Source of the DNA: Pyxidicoccus trucidator
Lineage (GTDB): Bacteria > Myxococcota > Myxococcia > Myxococcales > Myxococcaceae
Assembly (NCBI RefSeq): GCF_010894435.1
Contig: NZ_JAAIXZ010000015.1
Span: 124,001 to 188,000 of the forward strand
Length of the DNA stretch: 64,000 nt
Direction of reading: 5' to 3'
Each line of letters opens with the position of its first letter. The stretch's first letter is position 1. The position numbers were made by a program, and so were the translations under genes. Below, piece by piece: positions 6,294-15,836 of the stretch. The notes under the pieces were generated by a model. That model had not been told where the DNA came from and searched no databases. It saw nothing but the letters and a program-made list of their open reading frames with translations.

Positions 6294-8303
6294 ATGGCTC
6301 CGAGCGTGGGCGTTGCAGGCGGACACAACGAGGTGCTGTTTCCTGGCAACCCTGGCTGCGAGAAGTTCTTCACGCTGCTGGAACAGGAACGCCTGCCGAG
6401 GCGGCTGCTCGACGGCCGGCTCACCTCCGAGTCACTGGATGGCCTCGAGTTGCTCCTGCTCGGAGGCCCCCGACTCGACCTCGAGCGCGAGGAGGCCCGG
6501 GCCATCTCGGACTGGGTCGAAGCCGGAGGGAGCCTGCTCATCACACTCGATGACGTCCAGCCCGGCCAGGTCCTCGCCTCCCTGTTCGACGGCCTCGTGT
6601 ACACCCAGGTGGGGGGAAGGGTTGGAAAGCCGCACTCGGGATGGTGGCTCGACCCAATCCAGTCGGCCAGCCCCGTCCGCTACGAAGTCCCGCTCGAGCC
6701 CGGAGTGCCCGCCGACCGCAAGCGGCAACGGTCCGTCATCCAGTGGCGCCGGGGTGCGGGCGCGGTCTGTGTCTTCAGCCGTGGCTCGCGGCTCATCGGT
6801 TCCGAGTTCTCCGCGCACTTCGCGTCCTGGCTGGTGACGCTGTGGCGCCACCGCACGGCGGCCGAGGTTGCTCGCCGCCGCGCGCTGCCCCAGCGGCACC
6901 GCCTGCTCCAGGGCTATCCGATGGCGCCCCAGCTGCGGAAGGACCTCGACGAGGACAGGCTCGCGCAACTCGACGACTATCTCGGACTGGACGCGGGGAA
7001 GCCTTGCGTGGTCGGGGTGCTCCCGCACCCGTTCTGCAATCCGGCCGTCAAGGGGTGCGGGTTCTGCACCTTCCCGCAGGAGGCGTATCGCAACACCTCC
7101 GCGGAGCAGGTTGCCGCGGAAGTCGCACAGGAGCTGAGGCAGGGAATGAGGTGGGGGCGGCTCACGAACAAGCCCGTCGAAGCGCTCTACTTCGGGGGGG
7201 GCACCGCCAACCTCACCCCACCGGAGTCCTTCCGCGAGCTGTGCCGGGCCGCTCGCGCCGCGCTGCCCCTGGCCGAGGGCGCGGAAGTCACCCTGGAGGG
7301 AGTGCCCATCTACTTCAGCGCCAGGAAGCCCTCGCTGCTGGAGGTGCTGCGCGAGGAACTGCCCGACCTGTACTACCGCATCAGCATGGGCATCCAGACC
7401 TTCGATGACGCGCAGCTCGCGAGGATGGGCCGTACCGCCATCGGTGGGCCCGTAGCGGTGGAGAAGGCGGTGCTCGCCGCGAGGGACCAGGGCTTCTCCT
7501 GCTCCGGCGACCTGCTCTTCAACCTGCCCGGCCAGAGCCGTGAGCAGATGCTGGCCGACGTGGACCGGGCCATCGACCTGGGACTGGACCAGGTCTGCGT
7601 CTACCACCTGGTGCTCTTCGAGGGGCTGGGCACCGAGTGGAGCAAGCAGCCCGCGCTGCTGGCGGCGCTGCCCTCCAACACCGAGGCGTGCGCCAACTGG
7701 CTGGCGGTCCGCGAGCGACTGCTGGAGCAGGGCTTCGTCCAGACCACGCTCACCAACTTCGAGCGCGCGAGTCTGCGGGGAACGCCGCGCTCCTTCCGGT
7801 ACGAGCCCTACGGCTTCTCCCCCGAGACGTACGACGTGTTCGGTTTCGGTCCCGCCGCACTCAACATCTTCGACGCGCAATTCGGGTGGCTCAAGACCGC
7901 CAACCCCGAGGGCGCGGGCGACTACCTCGCGGCTCGGGCCCGGGGACGCACCGCCGAGCGCATGCTGCTGCTGGGCGGCTGGGACAAGCGCCTGCTCTAC
8001 CTCACCCGGAAGGTGGCGCTGCTCGGCATCGACAGCGCGGCCTACCGGGCCTGGTGCAAGACCGAGCTCTTCGACGACTTCGGCCGCGAGCTGACGGCCC
8101 TGCTCGACGCGGGCCTTCTCGCGCAGGTGGGCGAGCGACTGGAGCTCACGCCGGAGGGGATGTTCTATGGCGACACCATCGCCGGCACGCTCGCCTGGCG
8201 GCGCGTCCGGTCCGGGCAGGCCCTGGACGTCGTCGAACCCAATAAGCACCGGCTCTCCTACGACGAAGAGCTCGACGCGTCCGTCTACAGCGCCATGGGC
8301 TGA
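6294..8303 (+). CDS. Radical SAM protein with HemW-like core and N-terminal amidotransferase-like domain
   Basis: The ATG at 6294, behind AGGGGGTGAG, gives about 669 residues. The N-terminal 200 look like a ThuA/GATase-like Rossmann domain (LDGLELLLLGG, then ISDWVEAGGSLLITLDD). The central part matches the coproporphyrinogen-oxidase-like radical SAM layout: a Cys cluster in HPFCNPAVKGCGFCTF, the ALYFGGGTANL glycine motif, YYRISMGIQTFDD, DLLFNLPGQSREQM and QVCVYHLVLFEG. The cluster spacing is C-x6-C-x2-C rather than the C-x3-C-x2-C of HemN/HemW. A C-terminal winged-helix-like segment follows (LDAGLLAQVGERLELTPEG). It probably uses a 4Fe-4S cluster and SAM radical chemistry; the substrate is unknown. 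True heme synthesis is unlikely given the fusion and altered motif. Confidence 0.8.
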   Translation: MAPSVGVAGGHNEVLFPGNPGCEKFFTLLEQERLPRRLLDGRLTSESLDGLELLLLGGPRLDLEREEARAISDWVEAGGSLLITLDDVQPGQVLASLFDGLVYTQVGGRVGKPHSGWWLDPIQSASPVRYEVPLEPGVPADRKRQRSVIQWRRGAGAVCVFSRGSRLIGSEFSAHFASWLVTLWRHRTAAEVARRRALPQRHRLLQGYPMAPQLRKDLDEDRLAQLDDYLGLDAGKPCVVGVLPHPFCNPAVKGCGFCTFPQEAYRNTSAEQVAAEVAQELRQGMRWGRLTNKPVEALYFGGGTANLTPPESFRELCRAARAALPLAEGAEVTLEGVPIYFSARKPSLLEVLREELPDLYYRISMGIQTFDDAQLARMGRTAIGGPVAVEKAVLAARDQGFSCSGDLLFNLPGQSREQMLADVDRAIDLGLDQVCVYHLVLFEGLGTEWSKQPALLAALPSNTEACANWLAVRERLLEQGFVQTTLTNFERASLRGTPRSFRYEPYGFSPETYDVFGFGPAALNIFDAQFGWLKTANPEGAGDYLAARARGRTAERMLLLGGWDKRLLYLTRKVALLGIDSAAYRAWCKTELFDDFGRELTALLDAGLLAQVGERLELTPEGMFYGDTIAGTLAWRRVRSGQALDVVEPNKHRLSYDEELDASVYSAMG

Positions 8304-8437
8304 GTGCACTCAAAGACCTGTCACGGAGCGCGGCCCTGACGCTGTCAGGCGTGAGCGGCAAAACCAGACTTGTGAATCATGCCCGGGTCGCCGCTCGGGT
8401 CAGGCCTTGTGTGCGCCCCGTGATTTTCATAGTGTCC

Positions 8438-8447
8438 GTGAATTCAC
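8438..8447. promoter_or_regulatory. 10-bp palindrome upstream of the M23 peptidase gene
   Basis: GTGAATTCAC is a perfect palindrome 26 bp before the ATG at 8473, followed by a second GAATTC 4 bp on. Its location suits an operator near the promoter, but no regulator is known. Confidence 0.25.
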
Positions 8448-8472
8448 TGAATTCGGCGAGACGGGAGTTTGT

Positions 8473-9810
8473 ATGCACCTGAGGGTACGTAGGCGCTTCA
8501 TGGAGACCCTGGCAGTGCTCGGGATCATCGCGACGACGCTCTTGGGTGCGTCGCCGGCTCGGGCTGACTACGCGGCGATGATGCAGCCGGCCTCGGGGAG
8601 GGTCACGTATGTCGTTGGCGGCTGTCCCTCCGACCCCAGGCCGACGCACATGGGAATCGACATCGCGGGCCCGGGGGGCGCGCCCATCGTGGCCGCGTAC
8701 GACGGCGTCGTCACCACGCGCGTCGTCAACTTCGGCACGTCAGGCTATGGAAACCATGTAGTCATCACACACGCGTCCGGCTACACGACGCTCTACGCGC
8801 ACATGCAGCAGGCTCCGGCCGTCGCATTGTACCAGTCCGTGGCGAAGGGCCAGACGATAGGCCTCATCGGCAACACCGGTAACTCCTTCGGAGCTCACCT
8901 GCATTTCGAGCTCAAGCGGAACGGGGCGAACATCGCGAACCAGGGTTACTCGTGCGGCCAGACAGTCACGAGGGGTTATGCGATCGCCATGGACTTTCCC
9001 GGGCTCCAGTCCAACACGACAAGGACGATCCACGAGACGGCGGTACACGGTGGCGCGTGGAAGAAGATGAGCACGGGGCAGCAGATCTCCTCGAGTGTCT
9101 TCACGACCGTGAAAATGGGGACGGGATGGGGTGACATCCTCAGCAGCTCCGGCGGCTACCTCTGGCACACGCTCGTGAGCGGTGGACGGTGGGTCACCCT
9201 CAACTCCGGGCTCTCCTTGAACGCCACGAGCATGTCCGCTGTGGATGTCGGGCAGGCGTCGCCGCAGCTCCTCGCGGTGGAGGGTGACCGGCTCATGCAC
9301 GTCTGGGGCGATTCGAACGGATGGCACAAGGGTTGGACCGGCATCAACACGACGGGCAAGGTCTCCGCTGTCGTGATGGCGAACAACTCTATCCAGGCGA
9401 TGATCAATCAGGGTGGGACGCTGTACCAGGTGTGGACCGGCAGCGGCGCGTGGCACATCGCGTCCACCGGACAGCCGGTCGGCGACGCGTTCGAGGCGGT
9501 GTACATGGGGGGCAGCGCACCTCAGGTGATGACCGTGCTGAACGGGCAACTCCATCAGATCTGGGCCACGAGCACGGAGTGGGTGACGATGTCGACGGGT
9601 ATCGGGATTGCGCCCGGCGCGACTTTGTCGGCACTGAACATGGGCGGAGGGTGGCCGCAGGTGTTCACCGCTGAAGCCGGGCACCTGTACCAGACCGCCG
9701 TCATGAACGGCAGCTGGACGAGGATGGCGACCGGGACCCAGGCTTCCGGGCCCATCGACGCCGTCTCCCTCGGAGGGGGTGAACAGCCCCGCGTGTATAC
9801 CGCGGAGTGA
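8473..9810 (+). CDS. Secreted M23 endopeptidase with C-terminal beta-propeller lectin-like domain
   Basis: Starting at ATG 8473 the product is about 445 residues with a signal peptide ending near SPARA-DY. Residues 40-160 are a LytM/M23 metallopeptidase: HMGIDI supplies the first zinc His/Asp, VVITHASGYTTLYAHM the core strand, and NSFGAHLHFE the HxH motif. M23 enzymes cut peptidoglycan cross-bridges. The remaining 270 residues are degenerate repeats rich in Trp, Gly and Ser (such as WKKMSTG, WVTLNSG, WVTMSTG), typical of a PLL/tachylectin-like propeller that would bind glycans on the target wall. A role in lysing prey fits. It lies 169 bp after the radical SAM gene with its own upstream palindrome, so it is probably transcribed independently. 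Confidence 0.85.
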   Translation: MHLRVRRRFMETLAVLGIIATTLLGASPARADYAAMMQPASGRVTYVVGGCPSDPRPTHMGIDIAGPGGAPIVAAYDGVVTTRVVNFGTSGYGNHVVITHASGYTTLYAHMQQAPAVALYQSVAKGQTIGLIGNTGNSFGAHLHFELKRNGANIANQGYSCGQTVTRGYAIAMDFPGLQSNTTRTIHETAVHGGAWKKMSTGQQISSSVFTTVKMGTGWGDILSSSGGYLWHTLVSGGRWVTLNSGLSLNATSMSAVDVGQASPQLLAVEGDRLMHVWGDSNGWHKGWTGINTTGKVSAVVMANNSIQAMINQGGTLYQVWTGSGAWHIASTGQPVGDAFEAVYMGGSAPQVMTVLNGQLHQIWATSTEWVTMSTGIGIAPGATLSALNMGGGWPQVFTAEAGHLYQTAVMNGSWTRMATGTQASGPIDAVSLGGGEQPRVYTAE

Positions 9811-9924
9811 CTCCTCCCCGGCCGCTCGCGCGGGCGCGGATTGCAGCGGAGCCTTCTCGTTCGTGTTTCACCTGGCTGGGTTCGCGACGTGGCGGCCCAG
9901 CCAGTCCTCCATCTCCCACACTTC

Positions 9925-10761
9925 TCAGGGAACCAGCGCGACGAGCTGGTTGTTCGCCGAGGGCGTGAACTTGAGGGACTGGAAATAGAACGCCTGGTAG
10001 CAACCGCCCGAGGCGCCGCAGTTGCCGGACGCGTCGGCGCCGTTCAGGAACGGCGAGCCGTCGGGCGTCCAGCCCTGCCAGAAGCTGATGAAGGCGTAGC
10101 ACAGCGACTCGTCGTAAGGGCCGACCGTCGACATGTCCTGGCTCCGGATGACGACGTAGTTGTTGCCCGTGCCCGTGAGGTCGACCGACCAGGTGACCAT
10201 GTCCGGCTCCCAGTCGATGCGGTAGCGGTACACCGACGCGCCCCAGCCGGAGGTCGTGTCGGGCAGCGGGTTCGGCGGGGTGCCGGTCCACAGCGGCGTC
10301 GCGGTGGTCGCGTACGCCTTTTTCTGCCACCAGACGTTGGTCGACACGCTCTGCGTGCCACACGGCGTGGACCCGGAGGTGCAGTGGCCGGAGAACTCGA
10401 AGTCGATCTCCTGCTCCTGGTCCTGATTGAATTCGCTCAAGTAGAAGGTCGTGGTCACGCCGCTCCCAGCGCCCACCTTGATGGACAGCTCGTACTGGCC
10501 AAAGCCGAGCGCGACGCCGAGCCGCATCTTCGCCGAGTACCAGGCGCCCTCCCCGCCCCAGTTCGCCATGTTCATCGTCTCCAGCTCGATGTCCGGCCCA
10601 CCCCCGTCCGGCGGCGGCGAGTAGCTGTAGGTCGAGGACGCGTACGGCCCGCTCGTCAGGTTGGTCCAATCCGACGAGCCGAGGCTGTAATAGACGCTCT
10701 GCCCGGCGACGGTGAGCCCGCGAGCGGGGTCGGTCTTCAGTTCGCGACGTGCCTTGCCCAT
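9925..10761 (-). CDS. Glycoside hydrolase family 16 (beta-glucanase-like)
   Basis: The 278-residue protein has the GH16 active-site strand EIDFE in DQEQEIDFEFSG (about residues 117-121), where the first Glu is the nucleophile and the last the acid/base. WGGEGAWYSAKMRLGVALGFGQYELSIK and VYRYRIDWEPDMVTWSVDL match flanking GH16 strands. The family cleaves beta-1,3 or mixed beta-1,3-1,4 glucans, agarose or carrageenan; the bond is not decidable here. The start MGKARREL has no obvious signal peptide, unusual for this enzyme class. No other ATG with a signal appears upstream in this frame, so either export is non-classical or the 5' end has been altered. It is convergent with the M23 gene. Confidence 0.83.
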   Translation of the reverse strand: MGKARRELKTDPARGLTVAGQSVYYSLGSSDWTNLTSGPYASSTYSYSPPPDGGGPDIELETMNMANWGGEGAWYSAKMRLGVALGFGQYELSIKVGAGSGVTTTFYLSEFNQDQEQEIDFEFSGHCTSGSTPCGTQSVSTNVWWQKKAYATTATPLWTGTPPNPLPDTTSGWGASVYRYRIDWEPDMVTWSVDLTGTGNNYVVIRSQDMSTVGPYDESLCYAFISFWQGWTPDGSPFLNGADASGNCGASGGCYQAFYFQSLKFTPSANNQLVALVP

Positions 10762-11053
10762 AGTGCACCATGGTGACAGAGGGTGAAGAGTATCCAGCCT
10801 GCGAATGAACCCTCGCCGGTGGGCGACGTCACCGCATCATGGAGACGGACCGGGGCTCTCGGTGTGACGCGCCTCGGGTGATGACGCGGCGCGCGACTGG
10901 AACCTCCGGAGCGCCGCTTTCGGTACGAGCAGCGCTACGCCGGCGTGGGCGGTCCGAACCACTGGGTTAGCGCGTCACGCAGCCCCGAATCCGTGCCGTC
11001 TCCCACCCACGCGACATGGCCATCGCGGCGTACTGCTTGCGAGGCTGCGGGCC

Positions 11054-13312
11054 TCACTCCCCCCCGGAGAGCTCGAGCGTGGGAATGAGGACGTGGCGAA
11101 GGCCCGGGAGCCGGTACAGCAGGGTGGCCGGATCCGTCCCCTCCCGAGGCCGATCGAGGTTGAGCTCGAGCTGCACGCGGTAGGTGCCTGGGGGCACGCG
11201 GCCCGAGAAGGTCCACACCTCACTGGCCGTGGTGGCATCTCCACACCGGATGGGAAGCCTCCACCGGCTTCCATCCTCCGTGCTGACGAGCACGATGTAC
11301 TGCGTCACGTATCGCCAGAGCCACGGGGAGTTGGTCCACCGGACGACATGGTCGCAGGCATCCGTCAGACCGAGCTGCTGGCCGTTGCGAGTGAGCGTCC
11401 CGGAGACCCTGGAAGCGTTCGATGCACTCGACAGCACCAGGTCGGTGCGGGGGCCCGCGACCTTCAGCGGCGGCATGTTCGCGGAGGGATTGGACTGACC
11501 GTTGAAGATGAGCAGCTCGTAGGTCCCCGGGAAGACGGCGCCGTGGAAGGTCCCTGAATTCTCGCTGTCGCACTGGAGGTCGAGGCGCTGTTCTCGCCGG
11601 GTTCGCGGATGGACGAACCAGAGCTGGGTCTGACCATCCAGCCGACAGGTGGAGATGGAGTCAACCGCGTGGAGCTGGATGCGGCCCGCGACCTCGTGAC
11701 GGGTGATATCGAGCACGATGCCCTGCCGGTCTCCCGAGACCTCCAACGTGAGCGGCGCCGCGAAGCCCTTCACGTTGGGATAGGAGGCCTCCCCGGTGCC
11801 TGCCGTGTCACGCGGCAGGATGGACATGCCATAGCGGCCCGGCAGTACCCGGCCCTGGAAGGTCCAGCCCGCGTTCGACGAACACGCGACGCCCAGTCGG
11901 GTCACCACGCCGGTGTCCATGTCCGAGAGCTCCACGTAGGTGTGGTTGCCGAAGGCGTCCGTCGTGCTGTTCGCGTCGCTGCACAGCCCCGCGGGGAGGG
12001 CGGTGCCCCCCTGGACGATGGAGCCGGAGACGGCCTGGGTCTTCACGTCCAGCACCAGCTCACGCTGGGACTCGAGCAGCTCGAGCCGGGGCAGGGCAAC
12101 GACCCTGCCTTGAGGGAGGCTGCCGAGCGTGCCGCGAGGGCCGTAGTCCCTGGGCTCCAGCTCCACACGGTAGCTGCCCGGCGGGAGGCGGCCCTCGAAC
12201 CTCCAGCCGTTCTCCTGCTGCCAGCAGTGGACCTGGAAGGAGAACGTGCGCTGCCCGGTGACGTCGACGAAGTGCGCGAACGTCTGGCGCGAGCCATGGC
12301 CGTAGCAGGTGTCGTCCCGGAGCTCCTGCCCGTCACGGGTGATGCGGCCCACGACCTCCAGGCTGTTGGGGGCCAGCGTCAGCTCCACCTCTTCCTGGGA
12401 AGTGTCGGCCTGGAGGGTACCGACCAGCGCATCCGCTCCGGTGGGTGCTCCTCCGCCCTCGAGCGTCACAAGGTGGCCCCCCGGGGGGAGTCGTCCCTGG
12501 AAGCGTCCCACCACGTCGAGGGGTAGCAGGGTGGTGACGTCCGTGCGCAGCTCGACGAAGCGCAGCTTGGCGGGGGTTCCCGTCCAGGGCAGCGGCGGGC
12601 CGTTGACGACGATGCGTCCCGCGACTGCCACCTGCGGTGCGCTCACTTCGAAAAGGAGGCCCTTCCGGTCGCTCTGGACGGAGAGGAAGCTGGCGAACTG
12701 GCGCCGGACGAAGTCGCCGGAGCTCGCGCTACTCCAGTGCAGCGCGAAGCGGTAGGCGCCTGGAGGAAGATGGCTCTTGAAGGTCCAGCCGGTCTCCAGC
12801 GAGCAGTCGAGCTTGACCTCGTATTCGACCCCCGACTGCAGGTCCGTGAAGCCCAGCCTGTAGAAGTAGCTGCTGCAGTTGGTGACGGGGGCCCCCTCGT
12901 GCAGGAACTGGCCCTCTACCTCGAACGTCTTCGCATCCAGCGCCAGCGCGTCGCGCGGGCCATTGGCGCAGGTGCCGTCGCCCCTGCACGTATACCCGGC
13001 GGGGCAGTCCGCCTCGCACGTCCGGCCGCCGCACAGTCCCGCGGTGCCACCGCCACCACAGGTCTGCGTGGCGCTGCACGTGCCGCACTCCACGACACGG
13101 CCACACGCGTCCGTCACCGGGCCGCAGTTGCGCTCCAGCTCCTCGCAGGAAGGGGGCGCGTCTTCACAATTCTGGATGGGGCCGGGGCCCACCTCGGGGG
13201 GCGTGCCGGGCCCTGGCTCCGTCTTGCAGCCCACGCCCACCACGAGCACCGTGGCGAGCACGAGCCAGCTGTTGCGAACCCCCATCCACTGCCTCGGTAG
13301 CGACTTCCTCAT
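11054..13312 (-). CDS. Large lipoprotein with Cys-rich head and repeated beta-sandwich domains
   Basis: The 752-residue product has a lipoprotein signal (LVLATVLVVGVGC) and a Pro/Gly linker. A Cys-rich region follows (CEDAPPSCEELERNCGPVTDACGRVVECGTC and CPAGYTCRGDGTC) of the type frequent in myxobacterial surface lipoproteins. The rest is about six or seven repeats of roughly 90 residues, each with V.GRI..NG..L, a Cys-containing 'RF.D..T' strand and a W.F.GRLPPG.YRV signature, like carboxypeptidase-regulatory or transthyretin-like beta-sandwiches. There are no catalytic residues, so it is probably a surface adhesin or binding protein. Confidence in the repeat reading is good; the ligand is unknown. 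Confidence 0.8.
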   Translation of the reverse strand: MRKSLPRQWMGVRNSWLVLATVLVVGVGCKTEPGPGTPPEVGPGPIQNCEDAPPSCEELERNCGPVTDACGRVVECGTCSATQTCGGGGTAGLCGGRTCEADCPAGYTCRGDGTCANGPRDALALDAKTFEVEGQFLHEGAPVTNCSSYFYRLGFTDLQSGVEYEVKLDCSLETGWTFKSHLPPGAYRFALHWSSASSGDFVRRQFASFLSVQSDRKGLLFEVSAPQVAVAGRIVVNGPPLPWTGTPAKLRFVELRTDVTTLLPLDVVGRFQGRLPPGGHLVTLEGGGAPTGADALVGTLQADTSQEEVELTLAPNSLEVVGRITRDGQELRDDTCYGHGSRQTFAHFVDVTGQRTFSFQVHCWQQENGWRFEGRLPPGSYRVELEPRDYGPRGTLGSLPQGRVVALPRLELLESQRELVLDVKTQAVSGSIVQGGTALPAGLCSDANSTTDAFGNHTYVELSDMDTGVVTRLGVACSSNAGWTFQGRVLPGRYGMSILPRDTAGTGEASYPNVKGFAAPLTLEVSGDRQGIVLDITRHEVAGRIQLHAVDSISTCRLDGQTQLWFVHPRTRREQRLDLQCDSENSGTFHGAVFPGTYELLIFNGQSNPSANMPPLKVAGPRTDLVLSSASNASRVSGTLTRNGQQLGLTDACDHVVRWTNSPWLWRYVTQYIVLVSTEDGSRWRLPIRCGDATTASEVWTFSGRVPPGTYRVQLELNLDRPREGTDPATLLYRLPGLRHVLIPTLELSGGE

Positions 13313-13514
13313 GACCCCTCTTCACCTCACGGACATGCCTGGAAGGCATGGCGCCCGTTTGCCCCGGCCCTGGCCCGCACCATATTGCAAAGCGGGTGGT
13401 GGAAGCGTGCCGGGTTTCCGAGGCGGACTCATCGTAGAAGTCCGCGTTGGCACTCGCTGCCTGGGTGAAGCACTGCGGAAGGCCGCCCATGGCGCGGCCC
13501 GGCCGCCGGCCCTG

Positions 13515-14160
13515 CTAGGGCTCCTGTGTGAGCGGCAAGGCTGGCGAGTCCTTCACCTGCGCCTGGTGGTTCACCCGCGTGCCCAGGATGAAATGGGGCG
13601 GGTCGAAGGGCTCGGCCACGGGGCGATGGGGAAGCCGTTCCCGCCGAGAATGGTGCCACCCTCCGTGACCCGGTTGCCGTAGATGTCCGTCAGCGCTTCG
13701 CCACCGCCGCGCGTGTCGGCCCAGACGACCAGGAACTCCTTCCTGCTGTTGTTCCAGGCGATGGAGGCCTCCCCCGTGAAGTTGAGCCCCGGGCTGAGGG
13801 ACCTGTCGACCTCGGCGAGCACGACGCCGTCCTTCGACACGCGCGTGAAGTAGATGACGGACTCATCGGTCCCTTCGACCGAGAAGGTCACCATGCAGAG
13901 CTTCTCGGAGCAGGCGATGCTCACCGGCCCGAAGGTCTCACCCGACTGGATGAGCCGGAACACCGGGCCCACCACGGTGCCATCCGGCCTCACGCGCACC
14001 CCATCGACTCCATCCATCGTCTCCCACACGACGAAGAAGTGCGTGCCGTTGTAGGCGATGGCGGGCTCCCCACCGGACTCGTCGCCGATGTTGATGCGGA
14101 TGCCCTCCGGGTCGAGCACCGTGCCGTCCTGCTTCCCCCGGGTGCCTGTCCTGGGGGATG
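13515..14160 (-). pseudogene. Decayed fragment of a repeat-rich secreted protein
   Basis: On the minus strand, from about 14160 down to 13640, the frame encodes clear repeat text (DGTVLDPEGIRINIGDE, FFVVWETMDGVDGVRV, FLVVWADTRGGG.....DIYGNRV) of a family with WxD.R...DIYG.RV repeats. It starts mid-repeat with no start codon or signal, next to the plus-strand gene at 14285. Near 13640 the literal frame soon stops at 13571. A shift of one frame instead continues as AEPFDPPHFILGTRVNHQAQ to a stop at 13515, so there is also a probable frameshift. Confidence 0.6.
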
Positions 14161-14284
14161 AGCACTCCGAGCGACTGTCGCCCAAACTGCCCTGCCCCGG
14201 ACTGTCGCGCAGGTGGGGCTCGGGCCCTCCGTTCCCAGATTGCCGCTCCACCGCGGCCCGTGCCGCATCTCCATGGAGCTGCCG

Positions 14285-15808
14285 ATGATGAATCACTGGC
14301 GTCCACTCCCGCTGTTGCTGGCCCTCTTCACCGGCTGCGCGCCGACAGTGGATGACGAGCCGGGTCCGCACGCGGAAGACACCGCATTGTCCACGCCATC
14401 CCGGCGCGAGTGGGAGCCCTGTGGCTCCACCCCGCGTCTGCTCAGCGACATCCGCCCCGGACCGGCGGACTCCTTCATCCACAGCCAGGTCCACGGAGAG
14501 GGCGTTCTCTTCTTCGCCGCGCATGATGGCACCCACAGCTCCGAGCTCTGGAGGAGCAGCGGCCTTGGCGGCACCGGCACCTTCATGGTCAGGGACATCG
14601 CGGTGGGGTTGGACAGCTCGGGCCCCACGGACCTCACGATGGTGGGAGACCGGCTCTTCTTCATCGCGGACGACGAAGTGCGGGGCCGCGCCCTGTGGGC
14701 GAGCGACGGCACCGAGGAGGGCACATATCTGGTGGAGCGGGTGCTCCCCATCGACGCCAGCTTCGGGGAAGGACAGACGCTGGTGGCCTACAAGGGCAGG
14801 CTCTACTTCTCGACCGTGGTTCCCGACGGCACGGACGGGTACGAGCTCTGGACGAGTGATGGCACGGAGGCAGGCACGTTCATGGTGGAGGACTTCGCCC
14901 CAGGCCCGGCCAGCTCCTTCCCTCGCCGCTTCATCGTCCACGACGGGTTTCTCTACTTCGTCGTCACCGTGGACGACGAGAACTGGCTGGTGCGGAGCGA
15001 TGGCGGACCCGGCTTCACACCCGTCCTCAAGGTCTTCGAGGACACGGTCATCTTCAGCATGAAGTCCGTGGGCAGGAAGCTCTTCTTCCTGGTGGACCCG
15101 GACGAAGGCGAGGCCGACCTCTACGTCACGGATGGCACGGCCGCCGGCACCCGCTTCCTGCGGTTCTTTCCCGGTGAGTACCCCCACGACATGGTGGGGC
15201 TCCACGGCAAGCTGTACTTCAGCGCCGGCTCGGGCGCGCCGGAGGGCGAGGAGCTGTGGGTGAGCGACGGCACGCGCTCGGGCACGAAGCGCGTGAAGGA
15301 CATCCAGCCGGGCGCGGTGGGCTCGGCGCCCGCGTTCCTCGCCGTGTCCGAGGGGCGCATCTTCTTCGCCGCGGATGATGGCGAGCACGGGCGCGAGCTG
15401 TGGGTGAGCGACGGCACGACCCGCGGCACCGTGCTCTTCAGGGACCTGGAGCCAGGAGCCACGGGGTCGTCACCTTCGGAGGTGACGGCCATCCAGGACT
15501 GGCTGTTCTTCGGCGCGACGACGGCGGGACGCGGCGCCGAGCCCTGGGTGAGCGACGGCACGGTGGCCGGTACGCGGGCGCTCGACGAGGTGGCGCCGGG
15601 CGCGGCCTCGTCCTCGCCGCGCGACTTCATCCGTTCCGGCTGGGACGTGTTCTTCACCGCCGAGGACGGAAGCACCGGGCGCGAGCTGTACGCCCTGCCC
15701 TTCCGCCCCGAGGACCGCTGTGCGCCCGCGCTCCAGGCCGTGTCTGACGGAACAGCGGAGTCCCGCCCACTCCGGACATTGCCCACGAGCGGTGCACGCG
15801 CTCCCTAG
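14285..15808 (+). CDS. ELWxxDGT-repeat lipoprotein
   Basis: The start at 14285 (MMNHWRPL) is chosen because GGAG lies 6 bp upstream and the signal ends in a lipobox (LALFTGC). An in-frame ATG at 14273 is the alternative. The roughly 507-residue protein consists of about eight repeats of roughly 50 residues carrying ELWxSDGT(xx)GT with intervening F.A.DG..G.ELW strands, the hallmark of ELWxxDGT repeat proteins, which fold as beta-propellers. Such proteins are surface-exposed and of unknown binding role. It faces away from the decayed repeat gene whose 5' end it abuts. Confidence 0.85.
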   Translation: MMNHWRPLPLLLALFTGCAPTVDDEPGPHAEDTALSTPSRREWEPCGSTPRLLSDIRPGPADSFIHSQVHGEGVLFFAAHDGTHSSELWRSSGLGGTGTFMVRDIAVGLDSSGPTDLTMVGDRLFFIADDEVRGRALWASDGTEEGTYLVERVLPIDASFGEGQTLVAYKGRLYFSTVVPDGTDGYELWTSDGTEAGTFMVEDFAPGPASSFPRRFIVHDGFLYFVVTVDDENWLVRSDGGPGFTPVLKVFEDTVIFSMKSVGRKLFFLVDPDEGEADLYVTDGTAAGTRFLRFFPGEYPHDMVGLHGKLYFSAGSGAPEGEELWVSDGTRSGTKRVKDIQPGAVGSAPAFLAVSEGRIFFAADDGEHGRELWVSDGTTRGTVLFRDLEPGATGSSPSEVTAIQDWLFFGATTAGRGAEPWVSDGTVAGTRALDEVAPGAASSSPRDFIRSGWDVFFTAEDGSTGRELYALPFRPEDRCAPALQAVSDGTAESRPLRTLPTSGARAP

Positions 15809-15836
15809 CGCTTCCATTCATGATAGGGCGCGAGGC

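Noticed and set aside
6432-8309. 625-codon minus-strand open frame
   Set aside because: Antisense of the radical SAM gene, which has all motifs and a ribosome site.
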